From Helicobacter japonicus (GTDB taxonomy: Bacteria > Campylobacterota > Campylobacteria > Campylobacterales > Helicobacteraceae): a stretch of 64,000 nucleotides of DNA. Below the pieces are notes generated by a model that worked only from the letters and a program-made list of their open reading frames with translations, made no database searches and was not told the origin of the DNA. The stretch spans positions 1-64,000 of the forward strand of contig NZ_JRMQ02000007.1 in NCBI RefSeq assembly GCF_000762845.2, written 5' to 3'. Made by a program: the position numbers and the translations under genes. Of this stretch, positions 17,153 to 26,722 are shown in pieces (the stretch's first letter is position 1; every line of letters starts with the position of its first letter).

Positions 17153-18511
17153 CTACTTGATATGCTCTTGTAAATCTTGTCCGCTATAATAAATATAATA
17201 CGCCTTTTGCATCTCATAATTATTGAGTGCTTGATTATAGGTTGATTCAGCCTCAAATTTCTTTGTCAAAGATTGCAGATAATCCACAAAGTTTAGAATC
17301 TGTGCATCGTATTTTTTTGCCACATTTTCAAATGCAATAGTAGCTGAACGCAATGCCGCCTCTGAAGCCTTAATCTTTGCTACTGCAATTTCAAGACTTT
17401 TGCGATACATTCTTTCATCTTTTTTTTGCTCTTCTTTTTTATAAGCAAGTTCTTTAAGAGATTTTAAATAACCAAGCCTTGCAGATTCATATTGTCGATA
17501 GGTTGTAAGTGCGTCAAGATGAATAGTTGCATTAATCATAATTTGATTTTGATTGAGTGGAAATTGACGGCTCAAAAATGGAAGCATCTGGTCTAAACTA
17601 CCCATAGAAGTATCTTTAAGGGTAATTGCTCCAGCCTTTTTAATATCACTATTCACCACATAAGTATCACTAATACTTACGATGGGCAAATAATTGATTT
17701 GTCTTGCTTGATATTTTGCACTTAGGGCTTGGAAATTGAGCATATTTAAATCGTGGCGATTTTCATCAAGTTTAAAAATTGGTGCTTTAATTTCCTTTCG
17801 TTCAAGCTCCTGCACCTCTGTATTTGCTAAAAGAGAAAGCATAAGCTTATTTCTTTCAATCTCCATATTGATATTTTCAATATCGTGTTGAGTAGCAAGC
17901 AATTCCGCACGCAGAGATTCTACATCATCAATAGTTGTAAGCCCTGAACTAAAAAGTCGCTCCACACGTCTAATATTAGATTCTAATTGAGTGCGCTTTT
18001 GGTCTAAACTTAAAAGCTGAGCACGATTTGTAAAATAACCATAATATTGCTCAATAACATTTAAAAAGAGTTGGTCTTTAGTATGCTCTCTATCCTCAAT
18101 ACTTGCACGATAAAGTGAGCCTTTTTCACGCACTTTATTGTAAGTTTTGAATCCGCTAAAAATTTCCCAATTTCCTTTTATACTTCCTGTATATGTTTTA
18201 AGACGCATACTTGGATTATCAGTATCTTGATATTGATAAGCTCCATCAAGTGTGGGTAAAAACTCACCATAAGCAGCTCTACTTGTCGCCTTAGCTTGCA
18301 AAATAGCTAAATCTTTAGCTTCAAGATTATAATTTTTCTTTGCGCCATCAAGAAGTTCCACAAGAGTAAAAACTCTACCAACAGATTGATTTGTAGATTC
18401 TTTATCCTGTGTTTCATTTTGCATCTCAATATTGTAATACTGATTTTGCATAGTGTATTCTTGGGCATTTAAAAGAGAGAAAAATCCTAGTAGAAGGACA
18501 ATCCTTTTCAT
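17153..18511 (-). CDS. hefA: TolC-like outer-membrane efflux protein (HefA)
   Basis: Outer-membrane channel of the tripartite pump. 452 aa with a signal peptide (residues 1-16), then two repeats rich in alanine, glutamine and glutamate typical of TolC helical barrels, including RAAYGEFLPTLDGAY and a C-terminal NFVDYLQSLTKKFEAE repeat. First gene of the hefABC operon; AAAGGAG is 9 nt before the ATG. A palindrome lies 73 bp upstream. Confidence 0.92.
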   Translation of the reverse strand: MKRIVLLLGFFSLLNAQEYTMQNQYYNIEMQNETQDKESTNQSVGRVFTLVELLDGAKKNYNLEAKDLAILQAKATSRAAYGEFLPTLDGAYQYQDTDNPSMRLKTYTGSIKGNWEIFSGFKTYNKVREKGSLYRASIEDREHTKDQLFLNVIEQYYGYFTNRAQLLSLDQKRTQLESNIRRVERLFSSGLTTIDDVESLRAELLATQHDIENINMEIERNKLMLSLLANTEVQELERKEIKAPIFKLDENRHDLNMLNFQALSAKYQARQINYLPIVSISDTYVVNSDIKKAGAITLKDTSMGSLDQMLPFLSRQFPLNQNQIMINATIHLDALTTYRQYESARLGYLKSLKELAYKKEEQKKDERMYRKSLEIAVAKIKASEAALRSATIAFENVAKKYDAQILNFVDYLQSLTKKFEAESTYNQALNNYEMQKAYYIYYSGQDLQEHIK

Positions 18512-18530
18512 AAGCTATACTCCTTTATGG

Positions 18531-18536
18531 ATTATA
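18531..18536 (-). promoter_or_regulatory. Possible -10 element of hefABC
   Basis: TATAAT on the minus strand, 19 bp before the hefA ATG. The leader would be very short, so a second site further upstream may be the real one. Confidence 0.35.
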
Positions 18537-18583
18537 AAATAATATTTTTAGGGCGGTATTTTAACTCAACTTTGTAAATATAT

Positions 18584-18597
18584 GTTGCATATGCAAC
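18584..18597. promoter_or_regulatory. 14-bp perfect palindrome, putative efflux operator
   Basis: GTTGCATATGCAAC is self-complementary and lies in the 95-bp gap between fdhD and hefA, 73 bp before the hefA ATG. Symmetric sites in this position often bind TetR-type repressors of RND pumps, such as CmeR in Campylobacter, but this sequence does not resemble the CmeR site and no regulator gene is next to it. Confidence 0.45.
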
Positions 18598-18606
18598 TAT
18601 TTTATA

Positions 18607-19386
18607 TTAATTTACAACGCGTGAAGAATGAGTATAAATATTAAGTGTATCGCCACGAGCAAAACCAATAAGCGTAATGCCTAATAATTGTGCAGCTTCT
18701 ATACCTAAATATGTTGTAGCAGAACGTGAAATAACTATAGGAATATCGCTCATTGCTGCTTTAATAACCATTTCCATTGATAAACGCCCACTTACAATAA
18801 GCACAGATTCACGCATATCAAGCGAAGAAAGCCTTGCTCTACCAATAACTTTATCAATAGCATTATGTCGCCCAACATCTTCACATATAAGTGTCTTCTC
18901 ACATACAAGCATTGCTTTATGCACACAACCTGTTTGTGTAAAAAGCACACTTGGTTGATTAAATTCATCAAGGAGTTGAAAAATTTTTTGTAGAGTAATA
19001 CGCATATTTGAAGCAATAAATTTTCGAGTAATTTCTCCATCAAAGTTTGCGCTCACCCCTACACAACAACCTGTTGTCAAAGTCTTTTCTTTGTGGAGAT
19101 GATTTAATTTTTCCTCGTTAATACGAGCTTGCATATGCACACTTAAACCATCTTGTGCAACTTCAAGAGAGAGAATGTTATTTATACTTTCTAATACACC
19201 CTCATTCATCAAAAAGCCCACTAAATGGGCATCTTGATGATAGGGCAAACTCATTACAGAGAGGAGTTTTGTGTCATTAAGATAAAATGCAATGCGTTGC
19301 TCCTCGACAATATTGTCCTCACACACCTGAGACGAACCACTGCGAGAGAGTCTCGTCATACGCATTTGATGCACAAAATTGCTCAA
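18607..19386 (-). CDS. fdhD: FdhD, formate dehydrogenase sulfurtransferase
   Basis: Carries sulfur from a cysteine desulfurase to the molybdenum cofactor of FdhA, needed for activity. Seen: GFLMNEGVL, TTGCCVGVS, DVGRHNAIDKVIG (conserved cofactor-binding loop), SGRLSMEMV and the C-terminal GFARGDTLNIYTH. The E. coli CxxC (C121-C124) is represented here by adjacent cysteines in TGCCVG, so the second position differs. 259 aa. 8 bp after fdhC in the same operon. Confidence 0.93.
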   Translation of the reverse strand: MSNFVHQMRMTRLSRSGSSQVCEDNIVEEQRIAFYLNDTKLLSVMSLPYHQDAHLVGFLMNEGVLESINNILSLEVAQDGLSVHMQARINEEKLNHLHKEKTLTTGCCVGVSANFDGEITRKFIASNMRITLQKIFQLLDEFNQPSVLFTQTGCVHKAMLVCEKTLICEDVGRHNAIDKVIGRARLSSLDMRESVLIVSGRLSMEMVIKAAMSDIPIVISRSATTYLGIEAAQLLGITLIGFARGDTLNIYTHSSRVVN

Positions 19387-19394
19387 ATCTGCTC

Positions 19395-20372
19395 CTAATG
19401 TTTAACGCGCATAGAATCTAATTTACCTTGAGCCTTTAAATCCTTATAATAAAGACTATGGAGCATAGAAAGCTCTTCTTCACCCATTTTACCATTAAGG
19501 ATAGATTCTATTGCACCTTCAATAGCAAAAACTGCCATATAAATATGAGTAATCAAAAGTGCAATGACCAAAAAGCCTACAAAATTATGCACAAGAGCCA
19601 TAAGACGTAAAGTATCAATGCCTGCTGCTTGGAAAAACATAATGCCACCTGTAATAACCATTATGCCGCCACCAAGTGTCGCTACCCAAAACCACATCTT
19701 TTGACCTGCATTAAATTTATGAGCCGGAATCTCGCGATTAACCTTATCAAGATAACCGCCAAGCATCATCATCCACTTAATATCACAAGTTCTAAAAAGA
19801 CAATCTTTGACCCACATTAAAAACATCAATGTGCCAAATACTGCAAAAAAGAGTGTAGCGAAACCATGCACATCACGCGCAAATCGTATAAGTGTGCCAC
19901 CACCTAGTTTATCGCCAAAAACCATCATAAGCCCACTTAGGCAGAGCATTACAAAAGGCACAGCTGCACACCAATGCACAATAATATTGTATTTGGTAAA
20001 GACAATCAAAAAACTATTATGTGCATAGTGTCGCTTACCTACAAGCTTATAATGCCCATAAAATGCCATAGGCACAAAAATAACAATCAATAAGAAAATA
20101 AGAGCAAAATACTTCCCTTGCAAAATAGTAAAAAGCTCACCAAAACCAAAAGAATGGGGAGAATCTAAACCCCACCCCTTGATTGCAGCTACCTCTGGAC
20201 CACCATAGAGGAGTGGATTTGCTCTATCACTTGGTGTAATGAGCGCATTATTACCACTAATGACTTCAGCATATTGCTTACCCCCTTCTTGTGGCACGCT
20301 TGGATTTGCACCAAAGGCAAGGGCGGAGCAAAAGGACAAAAGGGCGAAGATTCTAAAACATATCGCTTTCAT
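19395..20372 (-). CDS. fdhC: FdhC, formate dehydrogenase cytochrome b subunit
   Basis: Membrane subunit that carries electrons from FdhB to the menaquinone pool through b hemes. 325 aa with an N-terminal signal-like segment (residues 1-21), a periplasmic stretch of about 70 residues, then four membrane helices. Histidines suited to heme binding are seen in NIIVHWCAAV, ARDVHGFATL and ALVHNFVGF. The N-terminal extension before the FdnI-like core is as in Wolinella and Campylobacter FdhC. 9 bp after fdhB. Confidence 0.92.
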   Translation of the reverse strand: MKAICFRIFALLSFCSALAFGANPSVPQEGGKQYAEVISGNNALITPSDRANPLLYGGPEVAAIKGWGLDSPHSFGFGELFTILQGKYFALIFLLIVIFVPMAFYGHYKLVGKRHYAHNSFLIVFTKYNIIVHWCAAVPFVMLCLSGLMMVFGDKLGGGTLIRFARDVHGFATLFFAVFGTLMFLMWVKDCLFRTCDIKWMMMLGGYLDKVNREIPAHKFNAGQKMWFWVATLGGGIMVITGGIMFFQAAGIDTLRLMALVHNFVGFLVIALLITHIYMAVFAIEGAIESILNGKMGEEELSMLHSLYYKDLKAQGKLDSMRVKH

Positions 20373-20381
20373 AGAATCCTC

Positions 20382-21011
20382 CTAGTCATTATATGCCGTT
20401 TTCCACACATTAGGCACAGCGTGGGGGATATTTTCACCCCTTGTTTGCGCACGATGTGTAATGATATTTGAAACTTCCTCGCTGCTCCCTGCTAAGAGTG
20501 CTTTTGTAGAACACATACTCGCACACATTGGCACTTTACCTTCTGCGATTCTATTTTGCCCATAGAGATGATACTCTTCTTCACTATTTGTTTCTTCAGG
20601 ACCACCCGCACAGAATGTGCATTTATCCATTGCACCACGTGAGCCAAATACATTAGATTTAGGGAATTGTGGCGCACCAAAAGGACAAGCATACAAACAA
20701 TAACCACAACCTATGCAAGTTTTTTTATCGTGAAGCACGATTCCATCAGCACGGATATAGAAGCAATCCACAGGACATACTTGCGCACAAGGTGCATCAG
20801 AGCAGTGCATACAAGCAATAGAAACTGCACTCTCTTTACCAACAACACCTTCATTCAAAACAACAACGCGTCTGCGATTCACGCCAACAGGCAAATGATG
20901 TGCTTCTTTACAAGCTACATCGCAGCCGTGGCATTCAATGCAGCGATTTGTATCGCAATAAAACTTGATTCTTGAAAAATTTTCAAGATTAGTAGGAATT
21001 GCATTACTCAT
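20382..21011 (-). CDS. fdhB: FdhB, formate dehydrogenase iron-sulfur subunit
   Basis: Periplasmic electron-transfer subunit with four [4Fe-4S] clusters. Cysteine groups seen: CIECHGCDVACKEAH (residues ~21-35), CMHCSDAPCAQVCPVDC (~78-94), CIGCGYCLYACPFG (~107-120), and the split CTFC...CASMC. 209 aa, normal length; no signal peptide, so it is probably exported together with FdhA through Tat. 11 bp after fdhA. Confidence 0.94.
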   Translation of the reverse strand: MSNAIPTNLENFSRIKFYCDTNRCIECHGCDVACKEAHHLPVGVNRRRVVVLNEGVVGKESAVSIACMHCSDAPCAQVCPVDCFYIRADGIVLHDKKTCIGCGYCLYACPFGAPQFPKSNVFGSRGAMDKCTFCAGGPEETNSEEEYHLYGQNRIAEGKVPMCASMCSTKALLAGSSEEVSNIITHRAQTRGENIPHAVPNVWKTAYND

Positions 21012-21022
21012 TTTTCACCTCC

Positions 21023-23857
21023 CTACGCTTTCTCAATGCGGCACAAGCCACATTTAGTTTCTGGACAAGCAGAGTTGTAATCAAAGCCATAACTTGCAAT
21101 CATACACGCAGATTCACCAATCGCATAGGGCTTTGTGCCTTCTGGATATTTATCAAGTCTTGATACACCTTGATCCATTCCCGAGAAATTTTGTGGTAGC
21201 CAAATACTATTGTAATCCACGCGCAAAGAAATCTTCGCTGGGACTAAGATTCTCGTATCCATTGTGCCATATACCCATACCATATCACCATTTTTAATAT
21301 TAAGCTCTGCCGCTTTATCAGGGTGAATCTCCATAAACATCTCACCCTCAACTTCGGCAAGATATTTTGCACTTCTTGTCTCTGCACCTGTCCCCATATG
21401 TGCCACAAGTCGCCCTGTGAGCATATTGATAGGAAATTCATCAACCCAATTTTTAGAATCCCCTAATTCTTTTTGACGCGAGCGATATTTAATATTTGCA
21501 CGGAAATGATTTGGCTTATCAGGAAAATTAGGATATTTATCCACCAAATCTCCTCTCACAGAATGCAATGGTTCTCTATGTAATGGAATCTTATCATACC
21601 AATTCCACACATTTGCCCTTGCTTTGCCATTTCCATAAGGGCAAAGCCCCTCTTCTAGTGCTTTTTCTACTAAAATATTATTGCCAATTCCAAGCGCAAA
21701 GGTGCTTCCCTCAATCGCCGCCTTTTCTGAATCTGTGAGCTTAATGCCTAAAGATTCTGCATTTGCAGCTGTAATGGGTGCGTGTCCGCCAATATGTTTT
21801 GCATTCGGCAATGTTCTATTTGTGAGCATACTTTGTCCATCTGGATTTGTAACACCCCAATTCACGCGGAATCCCATACCTCCACGCATAACAGGAATAG
21901 TATCATTATACATTACAGGAGTTCCCGGGTGCTTATCACTCCAACAAGGCCAAGGCAATCCATAATAATCACCCTTAAACTCTCCTGTTCCCTCTAATGT
22001 AACCTTATCAAATTTATGCCAATTTTCTTGGTGCGCTTTTAATCTTTCTGGACTCATACCCTGCAAACCAATGCTACGAATACTTTGAGTAAGCTCTGTA
22101 GTCGCATCTTCAGGCCAAATAAATTGCTCTCGTCCTTTTGATTTTGCTATGTCATAAAGTCGCCATTGCAATTCTTTTAAGAACCCTAATCGTTCAGCCA
22201 AACCAAAGAGAAACTCCTCGTCAGGACGACATTCAAAGAGTGGTTCCATTACCTTAGAACGCCATTGATAACTACGATTTGTCGCTGCCACAGAACCACT
22301 TGTTTCCATTTGAGAAGCCGCTGGAAGCATAAAGAGATTATCACTTCTATCGCTATAAATAGCCAAATCATTGACATAAGGATCAACAAACACGACTAAA
22401 TCAAGCTTATCCATTGCTTTTTTCTGCAAATCAAGCAAAGAAACAGTCGTCATACCCGAGCCAATCACCACAAGTGCGCGTAGTTTTGTGCCACCATTGT
22501 TTGCAGCATTTTCTTCATCTAAAACACCAAATTTCCAAGTTGAATGTGCAAAACCGGTCTTGCCCATCATCTCTTTATCTTTGAATCTTGAAACCATCCA
22601 ATCATATTCAACACCCCAATGCTTACAGAAATGTCTCCAAGCAGGCTCACCAAGTCCATAATAACCTGGAAGTGAATCAGCTAGGTTATTCATATCACTT
22701 GCCCCTTGCACATTATCGTGCCCACGCAAGATATTTACACCTCCACCATTTTTGCCTATATTTCCTAAAAACATCTGCAATATTGGCATAATTCTTGTAT
22801 TGCTTGTGCCAACCGTGTGTTGGGTTAGCCCTTGATTCCATATCAGGCTTGCAGGTTTTGCAGCCGCCATTTCTTCAGCAATATGTCGAATTTCATCAGC
22901 TGGGATTCCACACACATCGGCAGCCACCTCTGGTGGGAATTTTTTTGCTTCTTCCATAATTTTTTCATATCCATCTACTCTTTCTTTGAGAAACTGCTCA
23001 TCATAGAGCTTTTTAGCAATGATATGATTCAAAAGCCCATAGGCAAAGGCAATGTCTGTCCCACTGCGGATTCTATGAAATTCATCACATTTTGCTGCAG
23101 TTTTTGTAAATCGTGGGTCAATACATACAAGTTTTGCCCCCTTTTCTTTTGCGCGTAAAATATGCACCATAGAAACAGGGTGATTTACTGCTGGATTCGC
23201 ACCAATTACCAAAATATATTTAGAAAATTGCATATCGCCAAGATGATTTGTCATACCACCATACCCGAATGTATTCGCCACACCGGCGACTGTTGGGCTG
23301 TGTCAAACTCTAGCGCAATGGTCTATATTGTTTGTCCCAAAAAATGCTGCAAATTTGCGGATATAATAGCTTTGCTCATTAGAACATTTTGCACTTCCTA
23401 AAAACATTACCGCATCAGGTCCGCTTTCTTCTCTAATTTGCTTTAGTTGTGAAGCGATTTTATCCATCACATCATCATATTTATGGCGCACCCATTTGCC
23501 TCCCTCTTTCACAAGAGGATAGCGCAATCTTGTTTCACTTCTTGCTCTATCAATTAAATCTGCCCCTTTGCAGCAATGCCCACCTTGAGAGATAGGGTGG
23601 TCTTGTGCTACCTCTTGTCGCACCCACACACCATCAACCACTTCAGCAATTACGCCACAACCCACAGAACAATGGGTGCAGATTGTTTTAATCTTTTGTG
23701 ATTTTGGATATCTTTCTTTTAGCTCTGCCTCACTTGCTTTTCTCACAACACTTTCTTTTTCATTTCCCAAAGCACTAGTTACACCAGCCACAGAAGCCAA
23801 TGCAGAAAGCTTGAGAAATGAACGTCGAGCGTTGCGTCTATTGTTTGCCTCACTCAT
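21023..23857 (-). CDS. fdhA: FdhA, selenocysteine formate dehydrogenase large subunit
   Basis: Catalytic subunit that oxidises formate in the periplasm with a molybdo- or tungsto-bis-pterin cofactor. The frame is interrupted only by a TGA at 23303-23305; across it the protein reads HCARV-Sec-HSPTVAG, the invariant selenocysteine site of FdhA, followed by a SECIS-like hairpin, so one 944-aa protein is predicted. The Tat signal NRRNARRSFLK is at the N-terminus, the [4Fe-4S] site at CTHCSVGC...GGHCCKG, and the C-terminal DYNSIWLPQNFSG molydopterin-binding region. Requires selA-selD elsewhere. Preceded by a Tat small protein, followed by fdhB. Confidence 0.95.
23275..23305 (-). promoter_or_regulatory. 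Selenocysteine UGA with bacterial SECIS hairpin
   Basis: On the minus strand UGA (23305-23303) is followed 13 nt later by a 5-bp stem TCGCC/GGCGA (23289-23285 and 23279-23275) with loop GGTGT. The apical GGU is the SelB-contact feature known from E. coli fdhF. Confidence 0.85.
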
Positions 23858-23877
23858 TTTTCACTCCTTATTTATTG

Positions 23878-24093
23878 TTATTTAGCAACTGAAAAATAAC
23901 TTTGCCAATATTGTGTATCATCTCGATACAACACCTCTTGCTTTTTGCTCTTACCTTTAATGACTTCTTTTTGTGTGCGTTCTCCAGAACAACCTGCCAA
24001 ACTAAGAGAGCCTATTGCAACCACAGCACCGCCTACCCCAGCAGTTTTCAAAAACTTACGCCGAGATTGATTGCTTTCTTGCACTTTAGCCAT
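23878..24093 (-). CDS. Small Tat-signal protein of the formate dehydrogenase region
   Basis: 71 aa: Tat motif SRRKFLKTAG at residues 10-19, a hydrophobic stretch, LAGC at 32-35 that could serve as a lipobox, then a short basic and polar tail ending FSVAK. Matches the small TIGR02811-type proteins found just before fdhA in Wolinella and Campylobacter; function unknown, perhaps assembly or export. TAAGGAGG precedes the ATG. 20 bp before fdhA. Confidence 0.85.
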   Translation of the reverse strand: MAKVQESNQSRRKFLKTAGVGGAVVAIGSLSLAGCSGERTQKEVIKGKSKKQEVLYRDDTQYWQSYFSVAK

Positions 24094-24170
24094 ATAGCCT
24101 CCTTACTTTTGACTTTGGGATAAACCCATTTTGACTTTCTCGATTCTAGAAAAAGCCAAAATCAATTTAC

Positions 24171-24842
24171 CTATAACACACGCTCTACATTTAAAAAACT
24201 CCGTAAAAGTGAAGCAATATGTGCATAATACATAAGTCCCTCCCTTTTTTGCAACACATCAGTTACAAAGTCTCCTAAGGGTATCACAAGTTCTTTTAAA
24301 ATCTCCTTGCTTAATGCCCTATCATCACTATTTTCAGAAGAGACAAGATAACGCATAAGCAACAATAAAAATCCTAAATGCTCCTCACTTTCTTTACAAA
24401 ATTTTGTATTAAGCCTAAAAGTGCTTTGTTTAATGAGTTTGCGTGCCTTGAGTAATGCCTCACCATTAAGGCAACCCTGTGTATAGTGCGATAAGTAAAG
24501 CATAACTTGAGGATTATTATAAAACACCTCGCCTTTTTTCCTGCGTTTTGGTGATTCACCCTCCTCTTTTGATGTGCTAAAGGGCAAAATAAAAGTTTGT
24601 GTGTATTCATCAATAATGCGCTTTAAACCATATTGCTTCATCTCATTTTCTAGCACCTCAAAATGCGCACTATCACTTTCCTCTAAAACATTTTCTTTCA
24701 AAATAAGAATCTGCTTTAAAATCACATCTTCTCGCACACAAAGCAACTCATACAAAAACAATCCCGCAAAAAAATCATAATATAATGCACGAGCACTTGC
24801 CAAAGATTCTAAAGTGTTATTTGCTTGTGTATTTTGTGTCAT
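24171..24842 (-). CDS. TorD-like chaperone for formate dehydrogenase
   Basis: All-helical cytoplasmic chaperone of the TorD/DmsD family that binds the Tat signal of a molybdoenzyme until cofactor is loaded. Seen: N-terminal ARALYYDFFAGLFLYE, central EYTQTFILPF and EHLGFLLLLMRYL, an arrangement typical of TorD proteins. 223 aa. Its ATG overlaps the upstream Fe-S gene by 4 nt. By context its client is FdhA; the equivalent gene sits in the same place in C. jejuni. Confidence 0.8.
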   Translation of the reverse strand: MTQNTQANNTLESLASARALYYDFFAGLFLYELLCVREDVILKQILILKENVLEESDSAHFEVLENEMKQYGLKRIIDEYTQTFILPFSTSKEEGESPKRRKKGEVFYNNPQVMLYLSHYTQGCLNGEALLKARKLIKQSTFRLNTKFCKESEEHLGFLLLLMRYLVSSENSDDRALSKEILKELVIPLGDFVTDVLQKREGLMYYAHIASLLRSFLNVERVL

Positions 24843-26371
24843 ACAGATACTCCATTAAACATTACTTTCACCTTACAATCCGCGCAACATTCTAAACTTC
24901 TAAGTTTAGAAGAATCATAAGAAAAAGCAGGAGATAGAATATGTTTAATTTTCTCAATACTTTTGCGTGTGGCAAAAATTTTATTACATTCTACACACCT
25001 AAAAGGTTCATCAGAGGCGATAGAAGTATATTCAAAACTTTGTTGATTAAGATTCAAAGTGTGCGAAAAAAGCCCTAGCACATTTTCTGCACAACTTGCC
25101 ACACAATAACCACAATCTGTGCAAAGTGAAGATTTATAGAGCAGTTCAAATGATGTTGAATTATTAATTAAAGCATTTGTATTACACGCTTCCACGCAGC
25201 TTAAACACAAGGTGCAATTTTTGGAATCTATACTTAAAAGTGCGCAATTATCAATCTTTACTTTGCCATATTCTTCTTGCTTTACCCAAAAACGCAGACG
25301 TTCAGAAAAAATATCTTTACTGCTTTCATTGCTTGTAGGCGTATAAACATAATGTGTTTGTGCAAGCGGTTGTAGCATATCTAAATCTTGCGAATCTGCA
25401 AAAATATGGATTGCTTTTTTTGCAAAAATGCGCTCATAAATAGTATTTAAAGATTCTATATCACTAGAAATATGCTCACCCAATGGGCGATAAAGCACAA
25501 GGGGCGCACTTGATTCTTGCAAAAGTGTAAGAAAGTAAGTGCCATTAAGCATATCAGGAACTTCTAGCACAAAAGGCAAAAATAAGGAATTATGTTCTTT
25601 GAGGGTGCGAAAGTCTTTGGCAAAATTTGGTGATTCAAAGTCTGCTTTTGCCACTATAAGCGGTATGCGTCCTTTATAAAGTCGTGCTTTGTGAGTAAAA
25701 GCCTCCAATCCATCACCTTCGCGTTGCAAACTGCCCGTAGGACATACGCTCACACATTTACCACAAGAAATACAATCAATGGGCGAAAGCTGTAATATTT
25801 TCAAAGAATCATCACTGCTTACGCCCATAGTAGGACATATATCAACACAGAAATGACACACGCTCTCTCCATTGGCTAAAGGGCGTCTTTCTTGATATTG
25901 ACAATATTTTGGATTAAATACAATAGTATGGCTATAACTTTGCTCTCCACACAAGGCAAGCAACCCCTCAAGCATAGAATCTGCGCTATCATAAGTATCT
26001 GGCGTATGCACCCCTTTATAAGCAGGTAAATTTTGCAATGGTGCAAAGGACACGACTTGTGCGGTTTTTATAGATTCAATATCACCATTAGCATTTTTAA
26101 AAAAGAGGGTAAAATCGCCCAAATGCCCCTTAAGTCCCACAAAATCTTGAGGTAAAAGATGAGCTATTTCAAGCGTAAAGCTATGTTGTTTATCAATACA
26201 GAGGGTTAAAAATTCATCAGTTAGCTCTCCATAGCCTATCACCACACAATGTGGTGCAACTATGCTTAAAGCATCTTTACTCAAAGATGTAAAATCAAGC
26301 GTGAGTTCATCACATTCTTGTAAAATGCCTAATTCCTCATCATTTAAAAGCTGATTTAATATATTTTTCAT
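24839..26371 (-). CDS. Multi-[4Fe-4S] ferredoxin-like protein of the formate dehydrogenase operon
   Basis: 510 aa, no signal peptide. Cysteine clusters: CHFCVDICPTMG, CISCGKCVSVCPTGS, CTLCLSCVEAC, CTDCGYCVASC, then isolated CVEC and CCADC pairs near the C-terminus, giving at least four [4Fe-4S] sites. Similar proteins lie upstream of fdhA in other Campylobacterota and are needed for, or linked to, formate dehydrogenase activity, but the reaction is not established. First gene of the operon; a TATGAT at 26394-26399 could be its -10. Confidence 0.8.
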   Translation of the reverse strand: MKNILNQLLNDEELGILQECDELTLDFTSLSKDALSIVAPHCVVIGYGELTDEFLTLCIDKQHSFTLEIAHLLPQDFVGLKGHLGDFTLFFKNANGDIESIKTAQVVSFAPLQNLPAYKGVHTPDTYDSADSMLEGLLALCGEQSYSHTIVFNPKYCQYQERRPLANGESVCHFCVDICPTMGVSSDDSLKILQLSPIDCISCGKCVSVCPTGSLQREGDGLEAFTHKARLYKGRIPLIVAKADFESPNFAKDFRTLKEHNSLFLPFVLEVPDMLNGTYFLTLLQESSAPLVLYRPLGEHISSDIESLNTIYERIFAKKAIHIFADSQDLDMLQPLAQTHYVYTPTSNESSKDIFSERLRFWVKQEEYGKVKIDNCALLSIDSKNCTLCLSCVEACNTNALINNSTSFELLYKSSLCTDCGYCVASCAENVLGLFSHTLNLNQQSFEYTSIASDEPFRCVECNKIFATRKSIEKIKHILSPAFSYDSSKLRSLECCADCKVKVMFNGVSV

Positions 26372-26439
26372 CTTTGCCTTGCTTTGTTAAAATATCATAA
26401 AAAGATTCACAAAATTTATGTAATATACTCCACTTCGCC

Positions 26440-26483
26440 AAAATTATATAAATATTTTTTAACTCAAATATTTATATAATTTT
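26440..26483. terminator. 18-bp AT-only inverted repeat, possible terminator
   Basis: Arms 26440-26457 and 26466-26483 are perfect complements with an 8-nt loop and contain no G or C. It lies between the end of the small-protein array and the start of the formate dehydrogenase operon, both on the minus strand. It could end transcription of the array; it lacks the GC stem of a classic terminator. Confidence 0.5.
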
Positions 26484-26565
26484 AAATATATAGACTTTTG
26501 TAACATTCTAAATAAAGAAATAGAATTAATGTGTAAAACATTGAACCATTTGTAACCTCAAATAT

Positions 26566-26718
26566 CTATGTATTTGAAGTTACATTATTGGGATTATAGG
26601 GAGCATTGGGGTTAGAATCTATCATACCCGCTTTAACATCAAAGCCTTTATTGCTAGAGTTGGGTAAGCCTATGGTGATTCCCGCTGTGTTGGGTTGGTT
26701 AGGATTGTTGGGATTCAT
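26566..26718 (-). CDS. 50-aa DSNPNAPYNPN-motif small protein (module B)
   Basis: Not recognised. Asn/Pro-rich, starting MNPNNPNQPN and containing GMIDSNPNAPYNPNN. A paralogue with the same motif is at 30172-30360; both follow a membrane protein gene with the same C-terminal pattern. The frame is open to 26754, but the ATG at 26718, with GGGAG upstream and the alignment with the paralogue, gives the better start. No signal peptide. 4 bp after the preceding gene. Confidence 0.6.
   Translation of the reverse strand: MNPNNPNQPNTAGITIGLPNSSNKGFDVKAGMIDSNPNAPYNPNNVTSNT
26591..26628 (-). repeat. 38-bp direct repeat, copy 1
   Basis: Identical to 30239-30276, same orientation, encoding the shared GMIDSNPNAPYNPN segment of the two small proteins. 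Confidence 0.95.
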
Positions 26719-26722
26719 AAGG

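Noticed and set aside
23303-23305. Apparent nonsense codon splitting fdhA
   Set aside because: Lies at the conserved selenocysteine position with a SECIS hairpin; treated as recoding.
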